Source of the DNA: Panopea generosa | Lineage: Eukaryota; Mollusca; Bivalvia; Adapedonta; Hiatellidae | Assembly (NCBI GenBank): GCA_029582155.1 | Contig: CM055901.1 | Location: 25,577,657 to 25,641,656 of the forward strand | DNA length: 64,000 nt | Reading direction: 5' to 3' | Shown: one piece after another, positions 11,108-23,963 of the stretch | Position numbering within the stretch: position 1 is the stretch's first letter | Layout: every line of letters starts with the position of its first letter | The notes under the pieces: model-generated | Database searches by the model: none | What the model was told of the DNA's origin: nothing | The model's input: only the letters and a program-made list of their open reading frames with translations | Program-made: the position numbers and the translations under genes

Positions 11108-11750
11108 TAAGCTATATATTTCACTGTAAACTGATTACGGGTTGTACATTCCATATAACAACTAATAGATTAGCTTTACATGTCAGTGACCTGATTACGA
11201 GTTGTACATTCCGTATAACAACTAATAGGTTAGCTATATATGTCACTGTGACCTGGTGTACATTCCGTATAACAACTAATAGGTTAAATATATATGTCAC
11301 TGTTACCTTATTACGGGCTGTACATTCCGTATAACAACTAATAGGTTAGCTATATATGTCACTGTGACCTGTTGTACATTCCGTATAACAACTAATAAGT
11401 TAAATATATATGTCACTGTGACCTTATTTCGGGCTGTATATTCCGTATAACAACTAACAGAATTGCTTTATATGTCACTGTGGTTGTACATTCCATATAA
11501 CAACTAATAGATTGCTATATATGTCACTGTGACCTGATTACGAGTTGTACATTCCGAATAACAACTAATAGATTAGCTATATATGTCACTGTGGTTGTAC
11601 ATTCCATATAACAACTAATAGATTGCTATATATGTCACTGTGACCTGATTACGAGTTGTACATTCCGTATAACAACTAATAGATTAGCTATATATGTCAC
11701 TGTGACCCGATTACGAGTTTTACATTCCGTATAAAAACCAATAGAAGAGC
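11108..11750. repeat. ~62-bp tandem array, about 11 copies
   Basis: The unit contains gtacattccgtataacaact, aatagattagctatatatgt and cactgtgacctg. Some copies lack an approximately 12-bp attacgag block, giving a mixed period. It is non-coding. Confidence 0.9.
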
Positions 11751-12584
11751 GAGATTGTCTCATAGTCTTTCTTGCATCCTTTATTGCATTGTCAGCTATC
11801 GATTGATGATTGAGTTGAAAATTAAGAAAATAAAGTTCAAATAAAAAAAAGTACTTTGCTACAGAGAAAGCAAAAAACTAACATAGGGAACGATCCTGGT
11901 TTTCATTTCGTTAAATTTCAAGCAAATGTTCTATCAACCTCTTGCAATAAAATAGTATTTGCCTTCGTGTGCAAACAATGCATTCCCTCGTTCTGCCACC
12001 CGTACGTCTAAAGACATAAAATTGAAAGAATCGTTTGTCGTTTATGCGAAAGTACTTGTGCAATCATATATGCAAGTGCGCTTGGTCCGATGGGAATCGA
12101 TAAAATAAGTTTATTGGCAAAAAAAGCAAACTGATTAAAAAGAACATTATGTTGGTTTAAACATATTTTATTCACAAGTTATGTACATTATATCCCATAT
12201 ATATAGAGTAAGAAGGAATGAAACGAAAACTAATAATAAAATAAACAAAAAATTGAAACTATACATAGAAATAGAAATTAAATAGAAACGTCCCTCTTTT
12301 ATAACCGATAAGCTCTGTCTGTGTTTGTGTTACATGTCCAATGTAGGCTACATGTTTTTTTTACCCTGGCGATGTTGAGAATACGACCATATGGAGTTTA
12401 CATCATATACACTGTGAGCATAGCGCAAGTGCCCAAAACATTCATTTCCACTTTTTTCCATGTGCAAGCTATATATGCGGCCGACCGTGAGGTTTTTCCG
12501 TCTACGTCATACAATTCATACAATAGAGGCCAATTTCAAAAATATATTTTTATTTTTCACATTTTCAACATGCCAGGGATTTCT
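11751..12584. other. Intergenic sequence, no gene seen
   Basis: AT-rich sequence with no supported feature. The open frame beginning at 12321 overlaps the transposase relic downstream but shows no protein signature of its own. Confidence 0.35.
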
Positions 12585-12995
12585 GAAAACGGACACAATA
12601 GGGATGATAGCGAGTGGGGTGACGGTCATGACGCCGGGTCGCGCGTCATTTCGGGTGCTGTCGTAAAACGATAGAGAGACTTTAGGCACGTAACCGAGAC
12701 ACCTGGGATGTTTACGGTTTGTAGAGACCTGGTGAACAACGAGAAACGATGACCGGAACCGACCATTACATCACCTTGACGGGCGCACTTACGTCGGCGT
12801 CGGTTGCCAGCCAAATTCACTGCTGGGAGGCATGGTGTCTCAGCACAAACTACTGGTAATCGTTTGCAATCAATCAGAACCCGGCGCCTATTCACTAGTC
12901 AAATAATGAACCGACGTCATCGCGCTGTCAGGCTTTATCGACGCGATGGTCATCTGAACCGGAGAATGGCAGACCAGGTTCACCAGGCAATACTT
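12585..12995 (+). pseudogene. Tc1/mariner transposase N-terminal half, decayed
   Basis: A GC-richer island. Conceptual translation, hopping between frames, gives fragments in the order of a Tc1/mariner DNA-binding region: TIGMIASGVTV (first helix-turn-helix), AVVKR then RDF (end of the HTH), DHYITLTGALTSASVASQI, then HGVSAQTTGNRLQSIRTRRL and MNRRHRAVRLYRRD. The last blocks correspond to the VSAQTVRNRL...ARRP...RHR..RL.WA region just before the catalytic core. An in-frame stop, at least one frameshift and loss of all DDE residues show it is dead. Confidence 0.65.
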
Positions 12996-13970
12996 CTACT
13001 ATTTATAATAAAGAACTCATTTGTATAAATTCAATCTTCCATGAAGCCCTCAAAATATTTACATAGTAAAACATTAATTTCAATGTTTCCATATGGCCGG
13101 TAGTTTCCAATGATCCTTACCAAAATTGAGAATAACTGGGTTACAAATTGAGAGCAAACCACCAAATGATAATCTTTGTGATCTTACTCCGGTGTTGCGG
13201 CGGGAATCGAGGAATTTGCGAAATGAAATTGGTTTTGCGTTACGTTACGTCGAGGCGCCATAAAATTATTGCATACATACCTGCAAATGGTGCTCAGTCT
13301 CGTTTTTACGAAAAGTAATCCTAATGACAAATTCGACTCAAACTCGATGACCTAAACGTTACATATCGACCCCCACCGACTTCTCCACTATTAAAGTGCT
13401 CGTGCTAACCATATTTAGTGAACTTTAATAAACCCATAAATAAATAAACTTTATATTTGATTATTTATAACTATAGCCACTTTGGCTTTATGGAATATGT
13501 CACTAAAATTTGGAGGGGCGTTTCTTATTTTGCTCAGTATAGTTTCTCTCCACCAGGTTGAACACAAAAACAAATAGACAAAGTCAATCAAATGATACTA
13601 TTTAGTGTTTTCAGCATCTACAAGTCCATGCCTTAGTTTTGACATGGTAATACACAATGCGTAAACATTATTCAGACAAAAATAATTAAGAACAATTCTT
13701 GCATTATGAAATACAATGTCCAAACAATCATAGAACTGTGGGAATGAAAATGTCTTAACGCACAACGCACAATTCAAAAAATGTTATTCCATGTTTAATT
13801 CCGTGAAGGCGTGAATTAACATTAACAATTCCAATGAACTAAAATACGAAAATAAATACTTTATAAGATTTAAATTTCAATAAAAAATACTATTTATACG
13901 ACATTTACATATTTAATCAACCCTTACAGTTAGTAATTGGAACACCTGGCAATTCTGATAAATCATCACT
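12996..13970. other. AT-rich intergenic sequence, no gene seen
   Basis: No exon-like segments, repeats or RNA genes were recognised. Confidence 0.35.
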
Positions 13971-13984
13971 TAAATCTATTTCTG

Positions 13985-14085
13985 AACCACAGCGGTTGTC
14001 TAGTGGTAGAGTATCTACCTTGCATTCAAAAGGTCGTGGGTCCGATCCCTAACTGGGTTATACTAAAGACTAGAAAAATTGTACA
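13985..14085 (+). mobile_element. tRNA-like SINE head
   Basis: gcggttgtctagtggtagag resembles a pol III A box and D arm. gggtccgatccct 40 bp downstream resembles a B box and T arm. The following gggttatactaaagact block recurs in degraded form at about 54686-54704. No well-paired cloverleaf or CCA-side acceptor stem is evident, so this is a SINE relic rather than a working tRNA. Confidence 0.5.
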
Positions 14086-14689
14086 AAAAATGAATGTTCA
14101 CCCACCCCATATTTTAGCAGAAAAAAAGTTGAATCCTAAATATACACAGTACGATATAAAAGACATTTCGGTGTGATAGAATTGATTTTTATCAATGCAA
14201 AAGGTCGTATTATAACACTTAATACTACTGGTCAAGCATATCAAGAAATACTAATTAAACATTACTTGAAATAATTCCAGCAAGAATTTAAAATAAAGTT
14301 TAAGCTATAGTTGAGGTGAAATTCTGTTTCAAGGTAAGTTTGATATCCTTCTACGTTCTAAGTTGTTCAGTTTTATACATATATACAATACAGTCCTATG
14401 CACTCCACCTCAGATGGCAATATATCGGTACCAGTTCACAAAAATGGATCTATAGTTGAAATAATCTTGTACCAGCATGCACAGTTTATCACAGCTGGAT
14501 ACCCTTTCATTAAAATGAAAAAAAAATTACAGAAAACTAAACTTTCATGAAAAAATTTAAAAAAAAATCTAAAAGAAAAAAAAAAAAATAGATTAAATTT
14601 TAAAAATAAAAATAAAGATTAAACTTTAATAAAAAACTTTAATCAAATTTTTCTAAGTCTACAAGAGCAATTATTCTGCAAAAAGTAGT

Positions 14690-14990
14690 CCCAGAGTTAT
14701 GGTTCTTATATCTGTGCGTTCCATTGATGATGCTGAACACATGTGTGAAGTTGTATTCATATCGAATGAGTGATTACATAGATATCTGACCTGATAAAAA
14801 ACTTTAACCTGAAAAATTAAGTCCCAAAAAGGCCATAACTTTGCCAAAATGCAACCCAGAGTTATGGTTCTTATGTCTATGAGTTCCACTGTTGATGCTG
14901 AACACACATGTGAAGTTTCATTCATATTGAATGAGTGGTTGCATAGATATCTTACCTAACAGAAAACTTTAACCTGAAAAACCAAAGCCA
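14690..14990. repeat. Two-copy ~165-bp direct repeat
   Basis: The segment starting cccagagttatggttctta at 14690 is repeated, about 80 percent alike, from 14855. Both copies contain gatgctgaacacac/atgtgtgaagtt and end with actttaacctgaaaaa. It immediately precedes the inverted-repeat element at 15020 and is probably part of a larger composite repeat. Confidence 0.8.
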
Positions 14991-15019
14991 TCGCCGACGC
15001 CGGGGCGAGTACAACATGT

Positions 15020-15473
15020 CTCACACCACTATTACATTTCCCATAGGGCTCCATTGTTACATTTATGTCCAAAACAGAGTGAAAAATTAAATTCTGAAGA
15101 ATGTGCCTGGGCTCAAATTCTTCACTGGTTCAAGAAATGCAATTATAAAGGAAAAAAAGTATATTTTGACCAGGTTGTTTTTTTTTTAAATTCAATGCTT
15201 TTGTGAGACCTATCAATTCCCAGAGTAATAATATGTCAACTATTCGCCCTAGATGCAGTTCGAACCAACAATTCTGAAATGACACAGAATTGTCCAGAAA
15301 GCTGGTATCGGCATCAAATTTTCAGTGGTATTTCTAAAATACTGACCATTTAACTCATGCTAGCAAAAAACAAAACATTGCAGTACAAAGCTCTGAAAAA
15401 AGACAAAACTAAAGTTTTATTTCTACCTCCTTCATCTGTTCGGAGTACTCAAGGGAGATAATAGTGGTGTGAG
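15020..15473. mobile_element. MITE-like element with CTCACACCACTATTA inverted ends
   Basis: It begins CTCACACCACTATTA at 15020 and ends with its reverse complement at 15459-15473. It is 454 bp and non-coding. Its left terminus is the sequence amplified in the 49-bp array at 4856-5290, and the interior matches 4484-4900 in inverted orientation. A poly-C tract follows at about 15481-15499. Confidence 0.8.
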
Positions 15474-15850
15474 TCCAACAGCCCCCCCCCCCCCCCCCCT
15501 CCCTATTCTACAACTGAAATAGTCGAGTTAATAAATACAACAAAATCAAATGCCACTTTCATGAACGTTTAAGGAGACAACAGCTTCAATATAATCATAA
15601 CTTCATCAAAATATAATCAAAGTATTTTTTATATATGCTTTATATTTTATACAATCAGAGCTTTCTAATATGTTTTCTTTGTTTCAGTTCTGCCTTTTGT
15701 ATTCTGCCAATATTGCCCATTGCTATCTGAGCCACTTAACTCTCAATATCACAATCAATTGAGCTTCTGTGATTTAAATTAAAAGTAATTGTATATGTAA
15801 TTAAAACTTAACATATGTAAATTGTTATGAACAGGACGAACATCCAAAAC

Positions 15851-16085
15851 AGTTGATTGATTGATTGAATATTTAGCATCATTTTTATGCCATCGAGGGC
15901 TAACAGACAATCAGTTAACCTAACCACTGTTTCCTGGGATTAACCAGTACTCGAGCACACCCCATCCCCACAATTAACTGGTAACTTTCCCACTTGAATC
16001 AGCGGTGAGGGACGAATGATAATGAGACACAATGTCGTATATCAATCGTCACGGAGACTGTTGCCGGGCAGGTATTCGAACTCAA
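15851..16085 (-). mobile_element. tRNA-derived SINE (family A), truncated head
   Basis: In minus orientation: tRNA-like promoter side at about 16060-16085, a conserved body (atgataatgagacacaatgt; ccatcgagggctaacagac) and an (AATC)n tail at 15851-15870. Other copies are at 23440, 53875, 54287 and 59965. It sits just beyond the poly(A) signal of the macro-domain gene. Confidence 0.8.
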
Positions 16086-16151
16086 AAAAATCATATCAAA
16101 AAGTAAACTAACAATCATTATTTAATGTCAAATAAACACCGGTGCTCAAAA

Positions 16152-16157
16152 TTTATT
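16152..16157 (-). terminator. Poly(A) signal AATAAA
   Basis: An AATAAA on the minus strand lies about 75 nt past the TAA stop of the macro-domain gene's last exon. It is the first canonical polyadenylation hexamer downstream. Confidence 0.6.
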
Positions 16158-16229
16158 CCAAAAACACAAACTATCATATATATCTAACAACTGTTTTTTT
16201 CATTGGTTTAACAACATGCTTACATCAAG

Positions 16230-16719
16230 TTATTTATCAACTGATCTGGGTCCTGTATATTCCAACTCCTCATCACTGTCATCACCTTCGTCATCCCCAG
16301 TATGTCCATCACTAGCATTGCCTTTAATATCCTCGTCTGTAACCATGTCTTCCTTCATACAAACATTTACGCTATTAGAGTCACCATTACCTTTATTATC
16401 ATGTTCAGCTGCACATTCCATTGCAATATCAACATCGTCACGTGTAGACATTTTGATTTGGCTTCCACATTTGATCTCATCATCTGCGGTCCCATTGTTT
16501 TCGCCAGTACCTGTAACCTCACTAATATCTTCTTCATCATCACCATCATCACCATCATCAGCATCATCATCAGTTGTTTCAGTTTTCTTACTGTGTTTCT
16601 CAGGATAATCAAGTAAAGCATCCCAGTTCTTTTCAAGATTCTCATCACTTTGCTCAAACTGCTCCGATGTTGCATCTGTGGCTGTTGCTTCACCAGGTTC
16701 AACACTTTTACTGTTTTTG
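16230..16719 (-). CDS. Macro-domain gene, exon 9 (acidic C-terminus and stop)
   Basis: Acceptor TTCATTTTGCAG precedes 16719. The incoming phase completes the AG left by exon 8, giving Ser. The translation is dominated by Asp, Glu, Ser, Thr and Gly, for example a D/E run DDDADDGDDGDDEED, and ends VDK then TAA. Long acidic tails are usually disordered and may bind basic partners such as histones; that role is inference. Confidence 0.8.
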
Positions 16720-17747
16720 CTGCAAAATGAAGCTATAGATGTTCTCACAGCATATTAAATATAACTATGAAAATGCAATGGCATTCTTTGTTAGGCATAA
16801 TATATTTAATGTATAATACGTTATTAAATACAAAAGCCCAAAAGGCCTATCAGTATACATGTTACAATACAATCATATATAAGGTGCATAATTCAATGCA
16901 TAAAACAAATCTTATCTCAGCTCTTGCATGTAAATTAAAGAGCTATTTTCCAATTTTCCAAAGAATACGACGTCGGTATGTCATATAAATTGGCATTGAT
17001 ACAATTACTGATGGAAACTAATACGACTAATATTTCCTTATAAAGGTAATTGGAAAAATAAATATAGTAAATATACCACTTTCCACTGTTACGGGATAAA
17101 AAGAATCTTACCTATATACATGTGTATATATGTGGGGATAAGTATATGTGCACAAATGGACATAAATCTACAGACCAGACTACGGTGAGCGTGCCCATGT
17201 ACAATGAAAACCAGGACACAATATTATAGAATCGACCATCTCAATAAAATGGGTTCAACCATACCATATACACAATGGTGTAACATGTAACACATCTGGA
17301 CTGTGCGGACAATTTTCACACATGAACTGGTGAATATATAAGTAGGATCCAGTTAAGGGTTTGTAACTGCTCTCATGCTATATAAGGACAGACATAGAAA
17401 CCTGTTGGATCATAACAAGAACAATCATTATTCAATTTGACAATTAAAAAATCATTAACTATTAAGAAAGTTTGGTTAGAAAGCCAGGGCCAGAGTGCAT
17501 ACAGATGAAGGACACACAATTATCAGAATGGCTTGTTACTTAAAATATGAAATGGATATTGGTACGATTTGTATATTTTCCAATAAGATTATATAGTGGA
17601 TAGGATGAACGTTTGGTGCCAATAAAGTAATATAATAGGAAAATATAGTGGATAGGATGAACGTTTGGTGCCAATAAAGTAATATTTGCAAATTTATTTA
17701 GTTGCCAATTAAACTAACGCATGCCCACTCATAGAGAAATATTAGTA

Positions 17748-18795
17748 CAGTAGAACTTCGATAGCTCGAACTCAGTTGGCTGGAACACCACCGATCGCTC
17801 GAACAACTTACCCAGTCCCTGCCAAATTCCTATTTAATTTCTATTATTCTACCACCGATGGCTAGAACACTGATAGGTCGAACAGTCAAACTAGAAATTA
17901 GGTCCCGCTAACACACTAACCTGTATTTTTCACACCTTTCGGTCGAACAGCTGTTTGATAAAGAAAATCGGAAAAGTATGCCATGTTCATTCACGCATTC
18001 AAAGGTGTGAAGTAATTTCTACACACCAGACTATTCCCACTTAAAGTCTTAAAGAGCGAGAAGTTTGTTATGATAATTTGGCGAGTGTATTTATAATTGG
18101 TCACACACTTGCTTTAATTGTATAACGCATGTTGCATTATTTAAGTTAATATGATTCTTAATCTGATGTTTATTTGTAATTTGAGATGAAATCAAATTAA
18201 AATCAATTTATATTGCAAACAAAAAGTAAAGAGTGTCACAATCAATTTTACCCTATAAATCTTAGACATGGGAAGTTCAGTCTCATTGCACAGTGTCACA
18301 TTTAACAACACATTTACCTGAAGAAGAAACGGCTCAGCAACTTAGTGCAGAACCCGGTAACGGGAGGGGTTAACTAAGTCGGTCTCTTTGACTATTGCCA
18401 AGCAACTTGGTGAAGGACCCAGTAAAACCGTAGTGTGTGAGTATCATGTCATTTACATTCTCACGCACACCGAAAGCTAAATATAGCTATTTAAACAAGT
18501 GTATATATGATGAAAAAAAGGTAAATTAAGTAATTATAGTGTAATATAATTTATTATATTTGAAAACTATCTTTTCTGGTATAGTGGTTTTTCCAAATAA
18601 ACAAGAAATACGCATCGTTTACATAATTTATTGCACCTGTCCAAAGTGTACACATGGGATTCAATAATACGCTCACAAACGTACTTGAACACCATGTCCA
18701 TGTACGATGACTGTTGTACCAGGCTTGACTCGAACTACCGCTGACTCGAACTATTTTGGCCAGTCAGTCGAGTTCGAGCGATCAAAGTTCTACTG
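17748..18795 (+). mobile_element. pogo/Tigger-like DNA transposon relic
   Basis: The ends are CAGTAGAACTTCGATAGCTC (17748) and the reverse complement of CAGTAGAACTTTGATCGCTC (to 18795), flanked by TA on both sides as expected for Tc1/mariner/pogo insertions. At about 18368-18450 the plus strand reads SLTIAKQLGEGPSKTVV, resembling the helix-turn-helix of CENP-B/Tigger transposases (IAKQLG.SKSTV). No catalytic core survives. It is intronic in the macro-domain gene. Confidence 0.7.
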
Positions 18796-19214
18796 TATTT
18801 TGATACTCGGTAGAATAAGGGTAAGCATTGGTACATTTAATAACGCACACGTTCGTAAAACTAATGTAATGTGTTAAATTTTCTATATCAATAGACATTT
18901 TTCGACTTGAACAAAGCCATTTCTGGTCTTTGGTCAAAACATTATAATTGATTTGGTTTAAAGTATAAAAAAAACTAAAAGAATTTGATGTGACCCTCAA
19001 ATTCAAAATTCACATTTAAAATCTTTTTTTTTTTACTTTTAAAAAGGGATATTAAAATGTAATGTAATAATGCTCTAAAACGTCTAATTAGTGTCAATTA
19101 AAAGCATAATTAACATCAAGCTTAAAGGTAAAATTCATCTTTAATAAAGAATATTGTAATTGTTTTTAATAAAATTGTACTGTGTGTAAGATAACATTAA
19201 TAATAAGGACATAC

Positions 19215-19655
19215 CTAATTGGTTGGTCGGAATGCACGTTCATCCCTGTTGAGTCCTCCAGTTTATCTTCATCATGATCTGTGTCAGTATCTTCACTTAT
19301 TGCACCTGTTTCGACTTCATCATCAAGCTGTTGTTTATCTGATGTAGCTTCGTCTTCCTCAGACATGTCACTATCGCTGCTCCCTTCTCCTACATCTTTC
19401 TTTGAGACAACTGTATCATTCTCGTCCCTGTCCTTTACCTCACCATCGGTATCTGATTGACTTCCATCTTCAGCACTATCATCTCCTTTCTTCTCATCAT
19501 AATCATCTTCCTCGTTTATACCGTTTTCGCTTTTTATATCAGACGTCTTGCTAGTTTCAACTGCCTGTTTTGGTTGATCATGGGTTCCCTCTAATTCAAT
19601 TGGTAGTTTAAAGTCAGCTGCAGCAAAGTCGTACAATTCAACTCGTGTATTGTAC
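19215..19655 (-). CDS. Macro-domain gene, exon 8 (acidic linker)
   Basis: 441 nt between acceptor CTATTTTTCAG and donor TAG/GTATGT. It begins YNTRVELYDFAAADFKLP and then becomes strongly acidic (EEDDYDEKK, SEEDEATSDK, DTDTDHDEDK). Phase 2 in and phase 2 out match its neighbours exactly. Confidence 0.82.
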
Positions 19656-20298
19656 CTGAAAAATAGTTCAAGTAATTTGGTCATAATTATTAAACAGGGC
19701 AAAAGTAATTGCTAACAATTTTTTTCATCCTCATTAAATATATAATATATTAAATGATAGCGATTCATATACGTGTACCTGTATGTTTGTTATTATTTCA
19801 ACCACTTCATCTGTCAGAAAGAATAAGAGAATATTAGTAAACAGCAAGAGAGCAAGACAGGCAGATAGATAAGAGTTTGTGGGAAAGAGACACAGATATA
19901 GAGAGACAGAATTACAGGCGTAGGCACCCTGGCATACACCAGTGCTCCAGATAAGCACTATTTGGGGGTATTTAAGCACTAAAATTTCTTAAGCATTGAA
20001 AATTAAATTAAGGGATAAAATAAGCATGGGTTGTTCTTAATTTCAGTGGTGATTAGTTTGTTTTAAATGGCAATTTGATAAGAATGTTCATTTTTACTCT
20101 TAACATTTTGAAAATAATCACTGTAAACTTATCTAAGGGGTAAAATACTAATTTGATGAAATGCTTATCTGAAGTACTGATAAACACTGATACAATCAGC
20201 CAGTCAGTCATAGAATTTACCGAGAGTTGATTTTTAAATGAAACGTATGTTATTTAGTTTAAACGGCTATCAACACAAACAAAGGCACAAGAGATTAC

Positions 20299-20506
20299 CT
20301 CTCTGCAGCAGAACATATGGCCTGTGCAATGTCACAGTCTAGCAGGGACTGAACAATCGTGATGGCAGCCATGGCTGTATCCTGGTCGAAACAGATCAGG
20401 TGAACGTCTTTCAAATGCTGGGAGGCGGAAGTTGCCTTGGTCGAAAATATTAGCAACGCATCGAAGAATGCCTGAACGCAAACATCGAGTGGAAACCCAA
20501 ATGCAC
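20299..20506 (-). CDS. Macro-domain gene, exon 7 (end of macro domain)
   Basis: 208 nt, acceptor TTTATAAACAG and donor GAGAG/GTAATC. It encodes AFGFPLDVCVQAFFDALLIF, then HLKDVHLICFDQDTAMA. This matches the last third of a macro domain: the GIFGFP-type loop, the helix, then the V.l..fd strand. Phase 1 in joins exon 6 to recreate the SAGAFGFP loop. Confidence 0.88.
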
Positions 20507-20828
20507 CTGTTTATAAAAATGGGTACTTAAGTTCTATTATTTTAAAATATTTTGCAAGTGTCATTTTAACATTTGAATTTGTTTTTTTGTTTTGTTTAAT
20601 TCACACACAGTATTCAAATATCAAAAGACGTCAATAGTATATCAATTCCTTGCTATAATAAGAAACTGCTTTGTACCAATTATAGTTTGATATATCCTTT
20701 GTGTGTTCAGGGAGGAACGGGCACCTACATATGGTTTTTGTTGCTCACTAGGGGCGCAGATTATTGCGGTCAGACATCAGTCTTTTGAATGAGTTTAGAG
20801 CCTGTTTGTTTTCTTCAGTAGATCCAGT

Positions 20829-22660
20829 CTAAGACCGGATAAATTGCATTACCACTCTCGCTCCAGTCAAGGAATTGATAAACTGCATCACCACTCTAGA
20901 TCCAGTCTAGGATAAACTGCATCACCACTCTAGATCCAGTCTGGGATAAACTGCATCACCACTCTAGATCCAGTCTAGGACCGAATAAACCACATCACCA
21001 CTATAGATCCAGTCTAAGACCAGGTAAACTGCATCATCACTAGGGATCCATACTAGGACCAGATAAACTGCATCATCACTCTAGATCCAGTCTAGGATAA
21101 ACTGCATCATCACTCTAGATCCAGTCTAGAATAAACTGCAACACCACTTTAGATCCAGTCTACGATAAACTGAATCATCACTCTAGATCCATTCGAGGAT
21201 AAACTGCATCACTTCTCTAGATCCAGTCTAGGACCAAATAAACTACATCACCACTCTTGATCCAGTCTAAGACTGGATAAACTGTATCATCACTTTAGAT
21301 CCAGTCTAGGACCGGATAAACTGCATCATCACTTTAGATCCAGTCTAGAATAAACTGCATCACTACTCTAGAGCCAGTATAGGATAAACTGAATCATCAC
21401 TCTAGATCCAGTCTAGGACAAACTGCATCACCACTCTGGATCCAGTCTAGGATAAACTGCATCATCGCTCTAGATCCAGTCTAGGATAAACTGCATCACC
21501 ACTCTGGATCCAGTCTAGGATATATTGCATCACCACTCTGGATCCAGTCTAGGATAAACTGCATCACCACTCTGGATCCAGTATAGGATATATTGCATCA
21601 CCACTCTGGATCCAGTCTAGGATAAACTGCATCACCACTCTGGATCCAGTCTAGGATAAACTGCATCATCACTCTAGATCCAGTCTAGGATAAACTGCAT
21701 CACCACTCTGGATCCAGTCTAGGATATATTGCATCACTACTCTAGATCCAGTCTAGGACAAACTGCATCACCACTCTGGATCCAGTCTAGGATAAACTGC
21801 ATCATCACTCTAGATCCAGTCTAGGATAAACTGCATCACCACTATGGATCCAGTCTAGGATATATTGCATCACCACTCTAGATCTAGTATAGGATAAACT
21901 GCATCATCACTCTGGATCCAGTCTAAGATAAACTGCATCATCACTCTAGATCCATTCTAGGACAAACTGCATCACCACCCTGGATCTAGTCTAGGATAAA
22001 CTGCATCACCACTCTAGATCCATTCTAGGACAAACTGCATCACCACTCTGGATCTAGTCTAGGATAAACTGCATCATCACTCTAGATCCAGTCTAGGATA
22101 AACTGCATCACCACTCTGGATCCAGTCTAGGATAAACTTCATAACCACTCTAGATCCAGTCTAGGATAAACTGCATCACCACTATGGATCCAGTCTTGAA
22201 AAAATTGCATCACCACTCTAGATCCAGTCTAGGATAAACTGCATCATCACTCTAGATCCAGTCTAGGATAAACTGCATCACCACTATGGATCCAGTCTTG
22301 AAAAAATTGCATCACCACTCTAGATCCAGTCTAGGATAAACTGCATCATCACTCTAGATCCAGTCTAGGATAAACTGCATCACCACTCTGGATCCAGTCT
22401 AGGATAAACTTCATCATCACTCTAGATCCAGTCTAGGATAAACTGCATCACCACTCTGGATTCAGTCTAGGATATATTGCATCACCACTCTGGATCCAGT
22501 TTAGGATAAACTGCATCACCACTCTGGATCCAGTCTAGGATATATTGCATCACCACTCTGGATCAAGTCTAGGATAAACTGCATCACCACTCTGGATCCA
22601 GTCTAGGATAAACTGCATCACCACTCTAGATCCAGTCTAGGATAAACTGCATCACCACTC
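20829..22660. repeat. 34-bp tandem array, ~50 copies, in intron 6
   Basis: The unit is tctagatccagtctagg followed by ataaactgcatcatcac, period 34 (for example 22321 to 22355). Some copies carry a 5-bp gaccg insertion. Each unit contains a CTAGA...TCTAG inverted pair. It is non-coding and lies between macro-domain exons 6 and 7. Confidence 0.95.
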
Positions 22661-22866
22661 TTTAACAACGATGACAGAATGACAATCATTTTTGGTCTTA
22701 CATAATGCTGATGTCACAAGTTCAAGGTCAACTCGGTCCATAATATTTGTGGAAAGTTCTATTCAGATTAATTCTGAGTTTTTTTCTTGCAAATTAAACT
22801 TTAAATCTCATATATAATCTACTATGCATGTGGTAATAAGACCACACCTGCGATGACATCACTTAC

Positions 22867-23037
22867 CGGCACTTATTAACGGCATGGCTATAGACTGTAA
22901 CCAAAGTTTTTCGTCTGCATATTGAAGGCAATTTATATACGAACAGACAAGACATTGGGTGACTTTCTCAGCCTCTCTTTCATTCCACATTGGTCCAACT
23001 ACATGTAGGATATTACTAACACGCTGGCTTAACTTTC
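22867..23037 (-). CDS. Macro-domain gene, exon 6 (middle of macro domain)
   Basis: 171 nt, acceptor ACTTTTACAG and donor GCCG/GTAAGT. It encodes KLSQRVSNILHVVGPMW then LWLQSIAMPLISAG. These are two hallmark macro-domain strands: VIHVVGP.W and SIAFP.ISTG. Symmetric phase 1. Confidence 0.9.
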
Positions 23038-23439
23038 CTGTAAAAGTATGCATGGACTTAATATAGATACATAAGTTGTTGTTTTTTTGTGTCTTTTTAA
23101 ACAAAACAAATCTAAGTACAGTTTTCACTAATTTAACATGGGTTTTATTTTAATTTCTTTATATATTATCTCAAATGTTTTATTCTAAAAAGTAGATTGA
23201 TTAGAAAGTCATTTGATTATTTCAACTTCATTCAAGCCCATTCATTAAATCAACTTTAAATAGGGATACATTATTAATTTTGCCTCTAATTAAATATTAA
23301 ATATTATAGATAGAGAATGTTTTCTGAATTCGTCAAGGTTTCATTTTCATCATCAAATATTACGTTATTTGTGAGTTTCACTGCTAAATACCATATTCGA
23401 ACTGCAATACACATGCTTTTTCAGTTGGTTTAAGATTGA

Positions 23440-23725
23440 TTGAATATTTAGCATTATTTGTATGCCATTGAGGGCTTACAGACGTTCAGTTAACCTAACC
23501 TCTGTTTCCTGCGATCCTGAAAGGTTAACCAGTACTCAAGCACACCCCATCACTGCAAATTATTGATAACTTCCCGAAAATCGGCGGTGATAGACGAATG
23601 ATAATGAGACACAATGTCGTATGTCAATCATCACAGACACTGTTGCCCCCACGGGCATTTGAACTCATGACCCCTGGATTGATAGTCAGACACATAACCG
23701 ACTGAGCTTATCGGGCCTGGCTTTT
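23440..23725 (-). mobile_element. tRNA-derived SINE (family A), near full length
   Basis: Minus-sense copy with the tRNA-like head at 23660-23720 (A-box-like agctcagtcggttatgtgtc and B-box-like gggggtcatgagttcaaat in reverse), the conserved body and a tail at 23440. It lies in intron 5 of the macro-domain gene. Confidence 0.8.
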
Positions 23726-23963
23726 TCAGTTGGAAAACATCTCATGTGCAACCACTTTGAATGTTTGAAAGAGATACATGCGTTACGGAATGAACTACAA
23801 ACTTTCATCTACAGATGGACAGACAACCTGACAGAAGGAAGGATGGGCACGGTAGGACAAGAATATCCCCCTAATTCAACTTTGTTGCAGGGACAGAGGT
23901 ATAAAATAAGTGAACATCTGTAATAATGGTACAACCATTAAAGCATTTAAACACTTTACACAC

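Noticed and set aside
16216..16616. Plus-strand Ser/Pro- and Ile/Thr-rich ORFs
   Set aside because: Antisense shadows of the acidic Asp/Glu codons in exon 9 of the macro-domain gene.
20829..22660. CRISPR-like appearance of regularly repeated units
   Set aside because: The units are contiguous tandem repeats without unique spacers, in a eukaryotic intron.
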